A stretch of 64,000 nucleotides of DNA from Salsuginibacillus halophilus. Its GTDB lineage: Bacteria > Bacillota > Bacilli > Bacillales > Marinococcaceae. The notes beneath the pieces are model-generated. The model saw only the letters and a program-made list of their open reading frames with translations. It was not told where the DNA came from and made no database searches. Numbering within the stretch: position 1 is the stretch's first letter; every line of letters starts with the position of its first letter. The translations under genes were made by a program, and so were the position numbers. Location: positions 124,001 to 188,000 of the forward strand of contig NZ_PYAV01000001.1 in NCBI RefSeq assembly GCF_003014715.1, read 5' to 3'. This document shows, one piece after another, positions 20,903-29,580 of this stretch.

Positions 20903-20931
20903 TTGCATTTTATAGTGAACAACGATATTCT
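20903..20931 (+). promoter_or_regulatory. Sigma-A-like promoter for rpsO
   Basis: TTGCAT and TATTCT separated by exactly 17 bp, in the 129-bp gap between ribF and rpsO. The leader downstream (20940-21010) can fold (CGTTCCTCCGGCGGCGCGC and neighbours) and may carry the S15 autoregulatory structure known from other bacteria; that part is inference. Confidence 0.55.
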
Positions 20932-21022
20932 ATAGGATGTATGACAAGCCACTTCTTGGCCGTTTCGTTCCTCCGGCGGCGCGCTAGGAACTGGCAGTTA
21001 AAAATTTAGGAGGTGTCAAAGG

Positions 21023-21292
21023 ATGGCTTTGACCGTAGAACGTAAACAAGAGCTTGTTGAACAGTACAAGCGTCACGAGAACGACACAGGTTCTCCAGAA
21101 GTGCAGGTTGCAATCCTAACTGAACAAATTAAGGATTTAAACGAGCACCTGCGTATGCATAAAAAAGACCATCACTCTCGTCGTGGTCTTTTGAAAATGG
21201 TAGGTAAACGCCGCAATTTGCTGACGTACCTGCGTAACAAAGACATTACGCGTTACCGTGATCTGATTCGCAGTCTCGGCCTACGCAGATAA
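21023..21292 (+). CDS. rpsO: 30S ribosomal protein S15
   Basis: Primary rRNA-binding protein of the 30S platform. 89 aa, standard. The family block [20 protein letters not shown] and the C-terminal [19 protein letters not shown] are intact. Strong AGGAGGTG precedes the start. Its own promoter and terminator make it a single-gene unit ahead of pnp. Confidence 0.97.
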   Translation: MALTVERKQELVEQYKRHENDTGSPEVQVAILTEQIKDLNEHLRMHKKDHHSRRGLLKMVGKRRNLLTYLRNKDITRYRDLIRSLGLRR

Positions 21293-21297
21293 ATGGC

Positions 21298-21326
21298 AAA
21301 AAAGCGGGAGGTACTCCCGCTTTTTT
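21298..21326 (+). terminator. Rho-independent terminator after rpsO
   Basis: AAAAAAGCGGGAG and CTCCCGCTTTTTT around GTA, a perfect stem with a full T-run. In many bacteria this hairpin also protects rpsO mRNA from PNPase, which is encoded next. Confidence 0.93.
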
Positions 21327-21392
21327 GTACGTTTAAAATCTTGTACATTTCGCTCATGATAAAAGCAACGACCTTATTAGGAGGAAGATACA

Positions 21393-23504
21393 TTGGCAAA
21401 CGAACAAGTTCCACAAAAGTTCAGCATGGTATGGGCCGGCCGTGAATTAACGGTTGAAATCGGCCAGCTTGCAAAGCAGGCAAACGGCTCCGTGCTCGTC
21501 CGTTATGGTGATACGGCTGTGCTCTCAACAGCGACAGCTTCGAAACAAGCAAAAGACCTCCCATTCTTCCCGTTAACAGTTAATTATGAAGAACGTTTGT
21601 ACGCAGCTGGTAAAATTCCTGGCGGCTTTATTAAACGTGAAGGTCGGCCAAGTGAAAAAGCTGTACTTGCAAGCCGTTTAATTGACCGTCCGCTTCGTCC
21701 GTTATTTCCTGACGGCTTCCGTAATGAAGTGCAGGTTGTCAGCACAGTCATGAGCGTTGATCAAAACTGCTCTTCAGAAATGGCTGCCATGCTCGGGTCT
21801 TCACTTGCATTGTCCATCTCTGATATTCCTTTTGACGGACCAATTGCAGGTGTAAGTGTTGGACGTATCGATAATGAATTTGTCATTAATCCACGTTCAG
21901 AAGAAATGGAAAAAAGCGATATGGAGTTAACGCTTGCCGGAACCGCTGATGCGATTAACATGGTTGAAGCAGGTGCAGAAGAAGTAAGCGAAGAAACAAT
22001 GCTTGAAGCGCTTATGTTCGGCCATGAAGAAATTAAGCGGCTCGTTGCATTCCAACAGGAAATCGCGGATCAATTCGCTAAGCCGGACATGGAAGTTGAA
22101 TTGAAGAAAGTAAACGATGACATAGCAAACCGGGTACGCGAGCACGCTGCCGGCCGCTTAAAAGAAGCTGTGCTTGTCAAAGATAAGCAGGAACGCGACG
22201 TAGCCATTGATGAAGTAAAGGCTGAAATCGCTGAAGCCTATGAAGAAGAAGAGCAGGCAGAAGTAAAAGAAGTATTAGATACACTTGTTAAAGAAGAATT
22301 CCGCCGCCTGCTGACGAAAGAAAACATTCGTCCGGATGGTCGTGAGCCAGGTGAGATCCGTCAGCTCGATTCTGAAGTGAAAATCCTGCCGCGTACGCAC
22401 GGTTCCGGCTTGTTTACACGCGGCCAAACCCAGGCGCTCAGCGTATGTACATTAGGTGCCCTCGGTGATGTGCAGATTTTGGACGGACTTGACCTTGAAG
22501 AATCGAAGCGGTTTATGCATCATTACAACTTCCCATCCTTCAGCGTTGGTGAAACCGGTCCGATGCGTGGACCAGGCCGCCGGGAAATTGGCCATGGTGC
22601 ATTAGGTGAACGGGCGCTTGAGGCTGTTATTCCATCAGAGAAAGATTTCCCATACACGATCCGACTCGTTTCAGAAGTTATTGAGTCCAACGGTTCCACT
22701 TCCCAGGCGAGCATTTGCGCAAGCACGCTTGCGATGATGGATGCAGGTGTGCCAATTAAGGCACCGGTTGCCGGTATTGCAATGGGTCTTGTGAAAGACG
22801 ATGAAGATTATACAGTTTTGACAGACATTCAAGGTATGGAAGATGCTCTCGGAGATATGGACTTTAAAGTCGCCGGTACTGAAGAAGGCATTACAGCGCT
22901 GCAGATGGATATTAAAATTAACGGAATTACTCGTGAAATTATGGAGTATGCCCTTGAAGAAGCGCGTAAAGCTCGTCATGCCGTTCTTGAAAATATGCTT
23001 GCAACGATCAGCGCGACCCGTGAAGAGTTGTCCGAGTATGCACCAAAAATTATGACGATGAAGATTAAAGCTGATAAAATCCGTGATGTGATCGGTCCAA
23101 GCGGTAAAACAGTAAATCAAATTATCGATGATTATGGTGTGAAGGTTGATATTGAGCAGGATGGCACAATTTATATCTCTTCTTCAGATCATAAAGCCAA
23201 TGTTAGTGCGAAAAAGGTTATTGAAGACTTAGTTCGTGAAGTTGAAGTCGGCGAAACATACGTCGGTACCGTAAAACGGATTGAAAAGTTCGGGGCTTTT
23301 GTGGAGCTCTTTAAAGGAAAAGACGGGCTGGTACACATTTCGCAGCTGGCTGAAGAGCGGGTTGAAAAGGTTGAAGACGTTGTCGCTATTGGCGACGAGG
23401 TACCGGTGAAAGTGACAGAAATCGACAACCAAGGTCGTGTGAACTTATCCCGTAAACAGGCATTGCGCGAACAACAAGGGGAAGCGCAGGCGTCAGAGAC
23501 GTAA
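21393..23504 (+). CDS. pnp: Polynucleotide phosphorylase
   Basis: 3'-5' exoribonuclease that degrades RNA with phosphate; part of the Bacillus RNA-decay machinery with RNase Y and RNase J, both encoded in this window. 703 aa. Two RNase PH-like domains (1-225 and 315-545), KH domain from about 553 ([20 protein letters not shown]) and S1 domain (about 620-690, [20 protein letters not shown]). It starts at a TTG after GGAGGAAG. Confidence 0.97.
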   Translation: MANEQVPQKFSMVWAGRELTVEIGQLAKQANGSVLVRYGDTAVLSTATASKQAKDLPFFPLTVNYEERLYAAGKIPGGFIKREGRPSEKAVLASRLIDRPLRPLFPDGFRNEVQVVSTVMSVDQNCSSEMAAMLGSSLALSISDIPFDGPIAGVSVGRIDNEFVINPRSEEMEKSDMELTLAGTADAINMVEAGAEEVSEETMLEALMFGHEEIKRLVAFQQEIADQFAKPDMEVELKKVNDDIANRVREHAAGRLKEAVLVKDKQERDVAIDEVKAEIAEAYEEEEQAEVKEVLDTLVKEEFRRLLTKENIRPDGREPGEIRQLDSEVKILPRTHGSGLFTRGQTQALSVCTLGALGDVQILDGLDLEESKRFMHHYNFPSFSVGETGPMRGPGRREIGHGALGERALEAVIPSEKDFPYTIRLVSEVIESNGSTSQASICASTLAMMDAGVPIKAPVAGIAMGLVKDDEDYTVLTDIQGMEDALGDMDFKVAGTEEGITALQMDIKINGITREIMEYALEEARKARHAVLENMLATISATREELSEYAPKIMTMKIKADKIRDVIGPSGKTVNQIIDDYGVKVDIEQDGTIYISSSDHKANVSAKKVIEDLVREVEVGETYVGTVKRIEKFGAFVELFKGKDGLVHISQLAEERVEKVEDVVAIGDEVPVKVTEIDNQGRVNLSRKQALREQQGEAQASET

Positions 23505-23579
23505 AGCTGTGTTTAACCGCCTGTTTTCTACGTTTAAAAACGGGCACTTGTTTAGAAAAGCAGTTGAAGTATTGACGTG

Positions 23580-23614
23580 CATCCCCCTCTCATACGTTAA
23601 GATGAGGGGGGATG
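23580..23614 (+). promoter_or_regulatory. Hairpin covering the ylxY ribosome-binding site
   Basis: CATCCCCCTCTCAT (23580-23593) pairs with ATGAGGGGGGATG (23602-23614) with one bulge and an 8-nt loop. The 3' arm contains the GAGGGGGG Shine-Dalgarno used by ylxY at 23618, so the stem would hide it. There is no T-run, which argues against a plain terminator. Confidence 0.55.
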
Positions 23615-23617
23615 TTT

Positions 23618-24589
23618 ATGTTTGGACAACGTGTGCAAAAAATGGGATTACTTATCATCCTTTTTGCTGTCCTCGGTTGGACTGTGATTGATCATGGCTG
23701 GCCTAAAGGGCAGCAGTATGCCATGGTTGCCACAGAGGCGGTAACAAGTGAAACTGAGATGCACAAGCAAATTCAAGAGGCGGCAGAGAAGTACAATGAG
23801 CCGGCGGTAGATGCAGAGATTCACAACGTCTGGAAAGCACTTCCCGGCTACAATGGATATGAAGTGGACGAACAAGCGTCTTTTCAAGCCATGGCTGAAC
23901 GTGGTCATTTTCATGAGCAGGACTTAGTTTTTCGCGAAACGAAACCGGATGTTCAGTTTCAAGATTTACCTGCAGCCCCGTTATTTCGAGGAAATGAGCA
24001 GAAATCCGCCGCTTCGTTATTGATCAATGTTGCCTGGGGAGAAGCTTATATTCCGGATATGCTGCAGACGTTAAGAGACTTTGATGTTAAAGCAACTTTT
24101 TTCCTTGATGGCTCATGGGTGAAAAGTCATCCAAAGTTAGCTACAATGATTAAGGAAGAAGGTCATGAAATTGGCAACCATGCGTACTCGCATCCGGACA
24201 TGGCGCAATTGTCTGAAGCACGGGTCATTGAAGAATTAGAAGCCACACAGGAAGTGATTGAAGCAGTGCTCCATACGCGCCCGGTCTGGTTTGCCCCGCC
24301 GTCTGGCAGCTATCGCGATGTTGTTGTTGACTTAGCGCATGAACGAAATATGCGGACTGTCATGTGGACGGTAGACACGGTTGATTGGAAAGAACCTGCT
24401 GAAGCGGAGCTGCTCGACAGAGTTAAGCAAAATCTTCACCCGGGAGCAACGATACTCATGCATCCAACAGAAGTAACGAGCCAATCACTTCCGGCGTTAA
24501 TTGAAGCAGTGGAAGCTGAGGGACTCGAACTTCAGCCGTTGTCGACTTTTGTATCAGAGAAACGCATTTCACAAGCCGTCGAAAATTGA
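23618..24589 (+). CDS. ylxY: Sporulation-associated polysaccharide deacetylase-like protein YlxY
   Basis: 323 aa with an N-terminal membrane anchor or signal (LLIILFAVLGWTVI) and a C-terminal NodB-type fold from about residue 130. The histidine motif is present (EIGNHAYSHPDM), as are FAPPSGSYRD and ILMHPTE. The usual first motif (TFDDGP), which carries the catalytic base and a metal ligand, is replaced by NVAWGEAY, so it may be inactive or act differently. This substitution is, to my recollection, shared with B. subtilis YlxY. The ATG at 23618 is seven bases after the Shine-Dalgarno; the ATG at 23612 overlaps it. Position between pnp and the M16 peptidase is conserved. Confidence 0.88.
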   Translation: MFGQRVQKMGLLIILFAVLGWTVIDHGWPKGQQYAMVATEAVTSETEMHKQIQEAAEKYNEPAVDAEIHNVWKALPGYNGYEVDEQASFQAMAERGHFHEQDLVFRETKPDVQFQDLPAAPLFRGNEQKSAASLLINVAWGEAYIPDMLQTLRDFDVKATFFLDGSWVKSHPKLATMIKEEGHEIGNHAYSHPDMAQLSEARVIEELEATQEVIEAVLHTRPVWFAPPSGSYRDVVVDLAHERNMRTVMWTVDTVDWKEPAEAELLDRVKQNLHPGATILMHPTEVTSQSLPALIEAVEAEGLELQPLSTFVSEKRISQAVEN

Positions 24590-24607
24590 AGCGAAGGAGG
24601 CTGCGAA

Positions 24608-25852
24608 TTGATCGAACGCCACCAATTAAAAAATGGCCTGCGTGTCGTCAGTGAACACATTCCACACGTCCGTTCTGTCTCGATCGGAGTGTGGGTCGGC
24701 ACCGGCTCGCGCTACGAAACATCGCAAAACAATGGAATTTCGCACTTTTTAGAGCACATGTTTTTTAAAGGTACAAACCGAAGAACGCCACAAGATATTG
24801 CAGAAGAGTTTGACCAAATCGGCGGTCATGTTAATGCGTTTACTTCAAAAGAAGCAACATGCTTTTATGCGAAGGTGTTAGATGAGCATGCCGGACAGGC
24901 GCTCGATATTTTGAGCGATATGTTTTTCAATTCAACCTTTGACCCGGAAGAGCTTGAAAAAGAACAAGGTGTTGTTTTAGAGGAAATTAAAATGGTTGAA
25001 GACATGCCAGATGATATTGTGCATGATTATTTAGGTGAAGCAGCTTACCGTAATCATGCACTCGGGCGGCCGATTCTCGGCGCCGAAGAAACGGTCCTTT
25101 CCTTTCAACAGCAGGATTTAATCAATTACCTTGAAGAGCATTACACGGCAGAAAATGTTGTCATTTCTGTCGCTGGTAACATTTCAAACGAGCTGCTTGA
25201 AGAGATTAAGCAAATCTTCAGTGCTGTGAAAACAAAAGGTTATCAAAAAGCACTTGCGCCTGCACCGTTTTACACGGATCAATCTGCTTACGCGAAGCAG
25301 ACAGAACAAGCCCATATTTGCTTTGGATTCCCGGGGCTTGCGACCGGCAGTGACCGGATGTACAGCCTTGTTCTATTAAACAACTATATTGGCGGCAGTA
25401 TGAGCAGCCGATTGTTTCAAGAGATTCGAGAGCAGCGTGGACTAGCATACTCTGTATTTTCTTATCACGCAGCGTTTCAAGACAGCGGGATGATGACCAT
25501 TTATGCTGGTACAAACCCGGATCAGCTGAATGAAGTCGTCGAAGCTTCTCTGCAGACGATTGAAGATGTAAAAGCAGAAGGCATGACAGATGAGCAGCTT
25601 CGCAAAGGAAAAGAGCAGTTGAAAGGCAACTTAATGCTGAGCCTTGAAAGTACAAACAGCCGGATGAGCCGTAACGGTAAAAACGAACTGATGCTAGGGT
25701 TTCACCGTGACTATGAAACGATGCTCAGCTTAATTCAAGAAGTCACGCCGGCCGATGTGAAACAAATGGCCCGCGAGATCTTTCAAACGAATGAATTTCC
25801 GGCAGCCTTGATCAGCCCATCCGGTGAAATGCCTGACGCTTTAAGGCGGTAG
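24608..25852 (+). CDS. mlpA: M16 family zinc peptidase (processing-peptidase-like)
   Basis: 414 aa, equivalent by sequence and position to B. subtilis MlpA/YmxG. The inverted zinc motif HFLEH is at residues 46-50 and a distal glutamate lies in EEIKMVEDMPDD, so the active site looks complete. The two-domain M16 layout is evident, with the glycine-rich GGSMSSRLFQEIREQRGLAY block in the second half. The TTG start follows GAAGGAGG, 18 bp after ylxY. Its terminator is duplicated by the repeat element downstream. Confidence 0.93.
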   Translation: MIERHQLKNGLRVVSEHIPHVRSVSIGVWVGTGSRYETSQNNGISHFLEHMFFKGTNRRTPQDIAEEFDQIGGHVNAFTSKEATCFYAKVLDEHAGQALDILSDMFFNSTFDPEELEKEQGVVLEEIKMVEDMPDDIVHDYLGEAAYRNHALGRPILGAEETVLSFQQQDLINYLEEHYTAENVVISVAGNISNELLEEIKQIFSAVKTKGYQKALAPAPFYTDQSAYAKQTEQAHICFGFPGLATGSDRMYSLVLLNNYIGGSMSSRLFQEIREQRGLAYSVFSYHAAFQDSGMMTIYAGTNPDQLNEVVEASLQTIEDVKAEGMTDEQLRKGKEQLKGNLMLSLESTNSRMSRNGKNELMLGFHRDYETMLSLIQEVTPADVKQMAREIFQTNEFPAALISPSGEMPDALRR

Positions 25853-25898
25853 AAAAACCGCAGCTGATCGATCAATAACACATTCACCGAAAAAAACG

Positions 25899-25923
25899 AG
25901 AACCGGTTTTTGCCGGTTCTTTT
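25899..25923 (+). terminator. Rho-independent terminator after mlpA (upstream copy)
   Basis: AGAACCGG, loop TTTTTG, CCGGTTCT, then three further T. A nearly identical hairpin is found again at 26443-26469, on the other side of the repeat element. Confidence 0.85.
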
Positions 25924-26440
25924 AGTGTGCCGACAAACTTTTTAGAAAAGCGTGGGCTGACATCGCTTTTCGGCGGACGCTTGCCTCGGGTACGGCCTCA
26001 ACTTTCTTGGCAGAAAACCACTGCCTGCGGGATTTTCGCCACGTTGTTCTGCGAAGGCGTCGCCGCCGAGGCTCATCAGTCTTGCGTAATTTACTGGTCA
26101 TGAATTGTAGAGATTCTTTTGGCCAAGCAATAGCTACATGAATCAGTTACATCATGATGCTTCATGAACAATCAAGTGAACCATACACAAAAGATAAATG
26201 TAAAAGTGGCCGAAACGAAAGACGGCGACTCCCAGAGGATTAAGCGCAGGCTGAAGATCCACTTGTTCGATTGGCAATCAAATCGAACAAGTTAGCTGAA
26301 GCCAAGCCCTCGGGAAAGCGTCCGTCTGAAAGTGAAGGTTACGTTCATGATTTGGTTTTTATCGTCTCCATGGGGCAGCCAGCGGATCGGAGCATTAAGC
26401 TGTCCGTGAATGTTTGGTTTTGTACTTTGTCTACACGCTG
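25924..26440 (+). repeat. 517-bp non-coding repeat element, copy 1
   Basis: Fills most of the 670-bp gap between mlpA and ymxH. Its ends are inverted relatives: AGTGTGCCGACAAA on the left, CTTTGTCTACACGCTG on the right. The inside matches the reverse complement of copy 2 (55827-56417) over long stretches, for example CGCTTTTCGGCGGACGCTTG, CTGCCTGCGGGATTTTC, TTCTGCGAAGGCGTCGCCGC and the palindromic region near 26261-26292. Copy 2 has about 70 bp more in one place. It carries no credible gene; a 73-codon frame at 26271-26492 runs across the palindrome and out of the element. The terminator hairpin is present on both sides. It may be a MITE-like mobile element; no transposase is present here. 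Confidence 0.8.
26221..26326 (+). repeat. Long imperfect inverted repeat inside element copy 1
   Basis: ACTTGTTCGATT (26261-26272) and AATCGAACAAGT (26281-26292) form a perfect 12-bp stem with an 8-nt loop. Outside it, GACGGCGACTCCCAGAGG and the reverse complement of the CCTCGGGAAAGCGTCCGTC arm continue the pairing imperfectly, giving arms of about 40 bases. Copy 2 has the same structure. Confidence 0.7.
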
Positions 26441-26442
26441 TG

Positions 26443-26469
26443 AGAACCGGTTTTTCCGGTTCTTTTTTT
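26443..26469 (+). terminator. Duplicate terminator downstream of element copy 1
   Basis: AGAACCGG, loop TTTTT, CCGGTTCT, then a run of six more T. It matches the mlpA terminator at 25899-25923 except for one loop base, and directly precedes the ymxH leader. Confidence 0.85.
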
Positions 26470-26522
26470 ATAGATTGAAACATAAGTTGTAATACAAGGC
26501 TGAAGTGGTAAAGGAGGCGGCG

Positions 26523-26762
26523 ATGCGACTTACAGAAATGCAGCAAAAAGAAATTATAGATTTTGAACACGGCGGTGTACTTGGTGTTCCCGGCCGGCTC
26601 GATGCATGTATTGATCCAGAAAGCGGGGCAGTGCACTGCCTCTTGTTACCCAATGGGAAAAAATTAATCGGTAAACGTCGCAATGACATGATGGAAATTC
26701 CTTGGGCGTCGTTAAAAACAGTCGGTGAAGACGCAGTCATTATTCATTGGTCTCCTTCATAA
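26523..26762 (+). CDS. ymxH: YlmC/YmxH family sporulation PRC-barrel protein
   Basis: 79 aa, one PRC-barrel-like domain (MRLTEMQQKEIIDFEHGGVL then GVPGRLDACIDPESGAVHCL). By sequence and place, between mlpA and dpaA, it is YmxH; function unknown, linked to sporulation in related species. The ATG at 26523 follows AAGGAGG; a GTG at 26505 lies before that site. The duplicated terminator ends about 50 bp upstream, so the gene needs a promoter in the short interval 26470-26510; a sigma-E-like match (AATACAAG) is seen there but is weak. Confidence 0.85.
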   Translation: MRLTEMQQKEIIDFEHGGVLGVPGRLDACIDPESGAVHCLLLPNGKKLIGKRRNDMMEIPWASLKTVGEDAVIIHWSPS

Positions 26763-26784
26763 AATGTAAAAGAGCAAAATAGCG

Positions 26785-26817
26785 AGCGCAGAAGACAATC
26801 GTCTTCTGCGCTTTTTT
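26785..26817 (+). terminator. Rho-independent terminator after ymxH
   Basis: AGCGCAGAAGAC and GTCTTCTGCGCT form a perfect stem around AATC, followed by six T. Confidence 0.93.
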
Positions 26818-26856
26818 AGGCATATGCTTGTTTTCGGATACAGGCCCTGTATGTTA

Positions 26857-26885
26857 CACAGACATGGATTGAGCGGCATATTGTA
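26857..26885 (+). promoter_or_regulatory. Probable sigma-K promoter for the dpa operon
   Basis: A -35 AC dinucleotide (ACAC, 26856-26859) lies 17 bp before CATATTGTA (26877-26885), which fits the sigma-K -10 consensus CATANNNTA exactly. In B. subtilis the spoVF (dpa) operon is known to be sigma-K-dependent, in the mother cell. Confidence 0.68.
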
Positions 26886-26931
26886 ATGACGAGATCGTTT
26901 ATGTGATAAGCAAACAGAGAGGAGCAAAGCT

Positions 26932-27804
26932 GTGGCAACCGTAGGTCTTGCGGGTGGGGATGCCCGCTATATTGAAGTGATGACTTGTTTGCAAGATGCC
27001 GGATTTTCCGTGTACGCTGCAGGTTTCGAACAATTGAACCAAGTGCCGGCCCGCAGGATGTCATTAGAAGACCTGCCATGGGCGTCTTTAGATGGTCTTG
27101 TACTGCCGCTTGGCGGTATACTGCACCAGGGAGAAATCGAAAGTGTGTTTACAAAAGACACGTTGCAGTTAGAAGCGGAAGATGTAAAAAAAACACCGCC
27201 TTCCTGCCGGATATTTACTGGCGTTCCGGGACCTGACGGTGAGCGTTTTGCCCGCGAAGTTAATCGAAAGTTGATTCCGGTCATGTATAGAGACGATGCT
27301 GCGGTATACAATGCCATTCCGACGAGCGAAGGAATTCTTTATATATTGTTAAAGCATACCGATCGAACCATCCACAACGCAAATATTACTGTATTTGGAT
27401 TTGGCCGGCTCGGTGTAACGCTGGTACGTTCACTGCTTGCTATAGGTGCAAATGTTAACGTTGTTGTTCACACGGACGCAGAGGCTGCTAGAGCGTATGA
27501 GATGAAAGCACACCCCTTTTTCAATAAAGAGGCAGCAAAAGCTGTTCAATCAGCGGATATGATCGTGAACACTGCACCAGCGCTTGTGCTTCCAAAAGAA
27601 GTAATCGCGCACGTTCCGGTACACACGTTCGTCATTGACGCAGCCTCAGCACCAGGTGGCATTGACTTTGCTGCAGCGAAAAAGCGTGGACTGCAAACGC
27701 TGCATGCACCCGGGCTGCCTGGTAAAGTTGCACCTAAAAGTGCCGGCCGTATTCTCGGCCGCCTGCTCGTAAAATTGTTGACAGAGCCGGAAGAAAGGAG
27801 ATAG
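26932..27804 (+). CDS. dpaA: Dipicolinate synthase subunit A
   Basis: With DpaB it oxidises the DapA product to dipicolinic acid for the spore core. 290 aa. N-terminal AGGDARYIEVMTCLQDAGF, and a Rossmann nucleotide-binding motif VFGFGRLGVTLVRSLLAIGA around residues 155-175. Lys/Pro-rich APGLPGKVAPKSAGRILG closes the protein as in B. subtilis SpoVFA. GTG start after GAGGAGC. A terminator and a sigma-K-like promoter lie directly upstream, so it is the first gene of a late-sporulation unit. Confidence 0.95.
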   Translation: MATVGLAGGDARYIEVMTCLQDAGFSVYAAGFEQLNQVPARRMSLEDLPWASLDGLVLPLGGILHQGEIESVFTKDTLQLEAEDVKKTPPSCRIFTGVPGPDGERFAREVNRKLIPVMYRDDAAVYNAIPTSEGILYILLKHTDRTIHNANITVFGFGRLGVTLVRSLLAIGANVNVVVHTDAEAARAYEMKAHPFFNKEAAKAVQSADMIVNTAPALVLPKEVIAHVPVHTFVIDAASAPGGIDFAAAKKRGLQTLHAPGLPGKVAPKSAGRILGRLLVKLLTEPEERR

Positions 27805-27808
27805 GTTC

Positions 27809-28402
27809 ATGACACTCAAAGGGGCCAAAATTGGATTCGGCGTTACCGGGTCGCACTGCACCCTTGAAGAAGTGCTTCCGGAAATGAAAAAGTTAAAAGA
27901 CGCTGGCGCAGAAGTTGTTCCGTTTATAACGCCAACGGTATTAAAAACAGACACGAAATTTGGTGCAAGCGAAAAGTGGCAGAAAGAAATAAAAAAAGCA
28001 ACGGGCTGTGAACCAGTTTCAACCATCGTAGAAGCAGAGCCGTTCGGGCCGAAAACACCGCTTGATCTTATGGTCGTCGCTCCGTTAACAGGAAGTTCCT
28101 TAAGTAAATTTGCCAACGCTTTAACTGATTCAGCTGTGCTGATGGCAGCGAAAGCTACGTTACGTAATCAAAAACCGGTTGTTGTTGCTGTTTCGACAAA
28201 TGATGCTATGGCGATGAATGGAGAAAATTTAATGAAATTGATGAACGCTCAAAATATTTTTATCGTTCCACTTGGTCAAGATGCACCAGATGTAAAACCA
28301 ACCTCGTTAGTAGCAAGAATGGAAGCAATTCCCGCTACTGTTGAAGAAGCTTTACGTGGTCGCCAAATTCAGCCGGTTTTCATTGAAAAATTCAGAGATT
28401 GA
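27809..28402 (+). CDS. dpaB: Dipicolinate synthase subunit B
   Basis: Flavoprotein-like subunit (HFCD family) of dipicolinate synthase. 197 aa. Motifs GFGVTGSHCTLEEVLPEM, VVAPLTGSSLSKFANALTDS and the VAVSTNDAMAMNGENLMKL region match B. subtilis SpoVFB. It starts four bases after dpaA, within the same transcript. Confidence 0.95.
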   Translation: MTLKGAKIGFGVTGSHCTLEEVLPEMKKLKDAGAEVVPFITPTVLKTDTKFGASEKWQKEIKKATGCEPVSTIVEAEPFGPKTPLDLMVVAPLTGSSLSKFANALTDSAVLMAAKATLRNQKPVVVAVSTNDAMAMNGENLMKLMNAQNIFIVPLGQDAPDVKPTSLVARMEAIPATVEEALRGRQIQPVFIEKFRD

Positions 28403-28415
28403 TAACTCACAGCTG

Positions 28416-28467
28416 TTGCGAAAAGGCCGTCTATCTTTTATGTTAAATAAAGGCGCCCTTTTCATAC
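28416..28467 (+). terminator. Weak inverted repeat after dpaB
   Basis: GCGAAAAGGCCG and CGCCCTTTTC-CGC arms pair with mismatches, with an inner TTTAT/ATAAA stem. It has no clean T-run; it may reduce read-through from sporulation transcripts into asd. Confidence 0.35.
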
Positions 28468-28500
28468 GCGCTGACTTCAAGCACTGGAAGGAGCAATACC

Positions 28501-29550
28501 ATGGCAAATGAGCAAGGAATCAATGTAGCGGTCGTCGGTGCCACCGGCGCTGTTGGTGAACAAATTTTAGCAACATTAGAAGCAAAAGATTTTCCAATCT
28601 CCAAAATAAAGCTGCTTTCCTCTAAGCGTTCAGCTGGTAAAGAAATGACGTTTAAAGGTGAAACGGTAACGATTGAAGAAGCTGTGCCGGAAGCGTTTGA
28701 AAACGTCCAGCTTGCACTCTTTTCAGCTGGTGGCGGCGTTTCAAAACAACTGGCACCAGAAGCGGTAAAGCGCGGTGCTCTTGTCGTTGATAACACGAGT
28801 GCTTACCGGATGGACCCTGAAGTACCGCTTGTTGTACCTGAAGTGAACGAAGAAGATATTAAAAAGCACCAAGGCATTATTGCCAACCCGAATTGTTCAA
28901 CCATTCAAATGGTTGTTGCACTTGAGCCGGTGCGAAAGAAGCTCGGCTTAAACAAAGTGATTGTTTCTACGTATCAAGCAGTCTCTGGTGCAGGTCTAGA
29001 CGCTGTAGAAGAGATGCAGCAGCAAAGCCGCGATATTTTAGATGGTAAGGAAGTTACGCCGAAAGTTCTACCGGTCAGCGGCGATGAACGTCACTTTCAA
29101 ATTGCATATAATGCAGTGCCGCAGATCGATAAGTTTGAAGAAAACGGCTACACTTTTGAAGAAATGAAGATGATTAATGAAACGAAAAAGATCATGCATG
29201 ACGAACGTCTTCAAGTTGCGGCCACGTGTGTACGTTTACCGGTAGAAACAGGACATTCTGAATCGGTTTATATTGAAACCGACCAGCCGGCTGAAAGTGT
29301 TGCGGCAATGAAACAGCTGATCGCTGAAGGCGATGGCATTACCCTTCAGGATGACCCGTCCAATCAAGTTTATCCGCTAGCTGTAGACAGTGTAGGTTTA
29401 CCGGATGTATTTGTCGGTCGAATTCGTCAAGATCTTGATACAGAAAACGGCTATCATCTTTGGGTCGTCTCAGACAATTTGGTTAAGGGTGCGGCTTACA
29501 ACTCCGTTCAGATTGCAGAACGTGCACTTGCTTACGGCTTGTTGAAGTAA
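28501..29550 (+). CDS. asd: Aspartate-semialdehyde dehydrogenase
   Basis: NADPH-dependent reduction of aspartyl phosphate, the branch enzyme for lysine, DAP, threonine and methionine. 349 aa. NADP motif VGATGAVGEQIL near residues 12-23; the catalytic Cys is residue 132 in NPNCSTIQM. SD TGGAAGGAG precedes the ATG. Clustered with dapG and dapA as in B. subtilis, next to dpaAB, which drain the same pathway in sporulation. Confidence 0.96.
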   Translation: MANEQGINVAVVGATGAVGEQILATLEAKDFPISKIKLLSSKRSAGKEMTFKGETVTIEEAVPEAFENVQLALFSAGGGVSKQLAPEAVKRGALVVDNTSAYRMDPEVPLVVPEVNEEDIKKHQGIIANPNCSTIQMVVALEPVRKKLGLNKVIVSTYQAVSGAGLDAVEEMQQQSRDILDGKEVTPKVLPVSGDERHFQIAYNAVPQIDKFEENGYTFEEMKMINETKKIMHDERLQVAATCVRLPVETGHSESVYIETDQPAESVAAMKQLIAEGDGITLQDDPSNQVYPLAVDSVGLPDVFVGRIRQDLDTENGYHLWVVSDNLVKGAAYNSVQIAERALAYGLLK

Positions 29551-29580
29551 TCACTTAATCCATAAGGGAGGGAAAGGCGG

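Noticed and set aside
25924-26440. Group IIC intron, which also prefers terminators
   Set aside because: No reverse transcriptase and no domain V-like GAGC...GTTC end; inverted ends and a flanking duplication fit a DNA transposition-type element better.
26271-26492. 73-codon frame in element copy 1
   Set aside because: Runs through a palindrome and out into the duplicated terminator; not conserved as a frame in copy 2.
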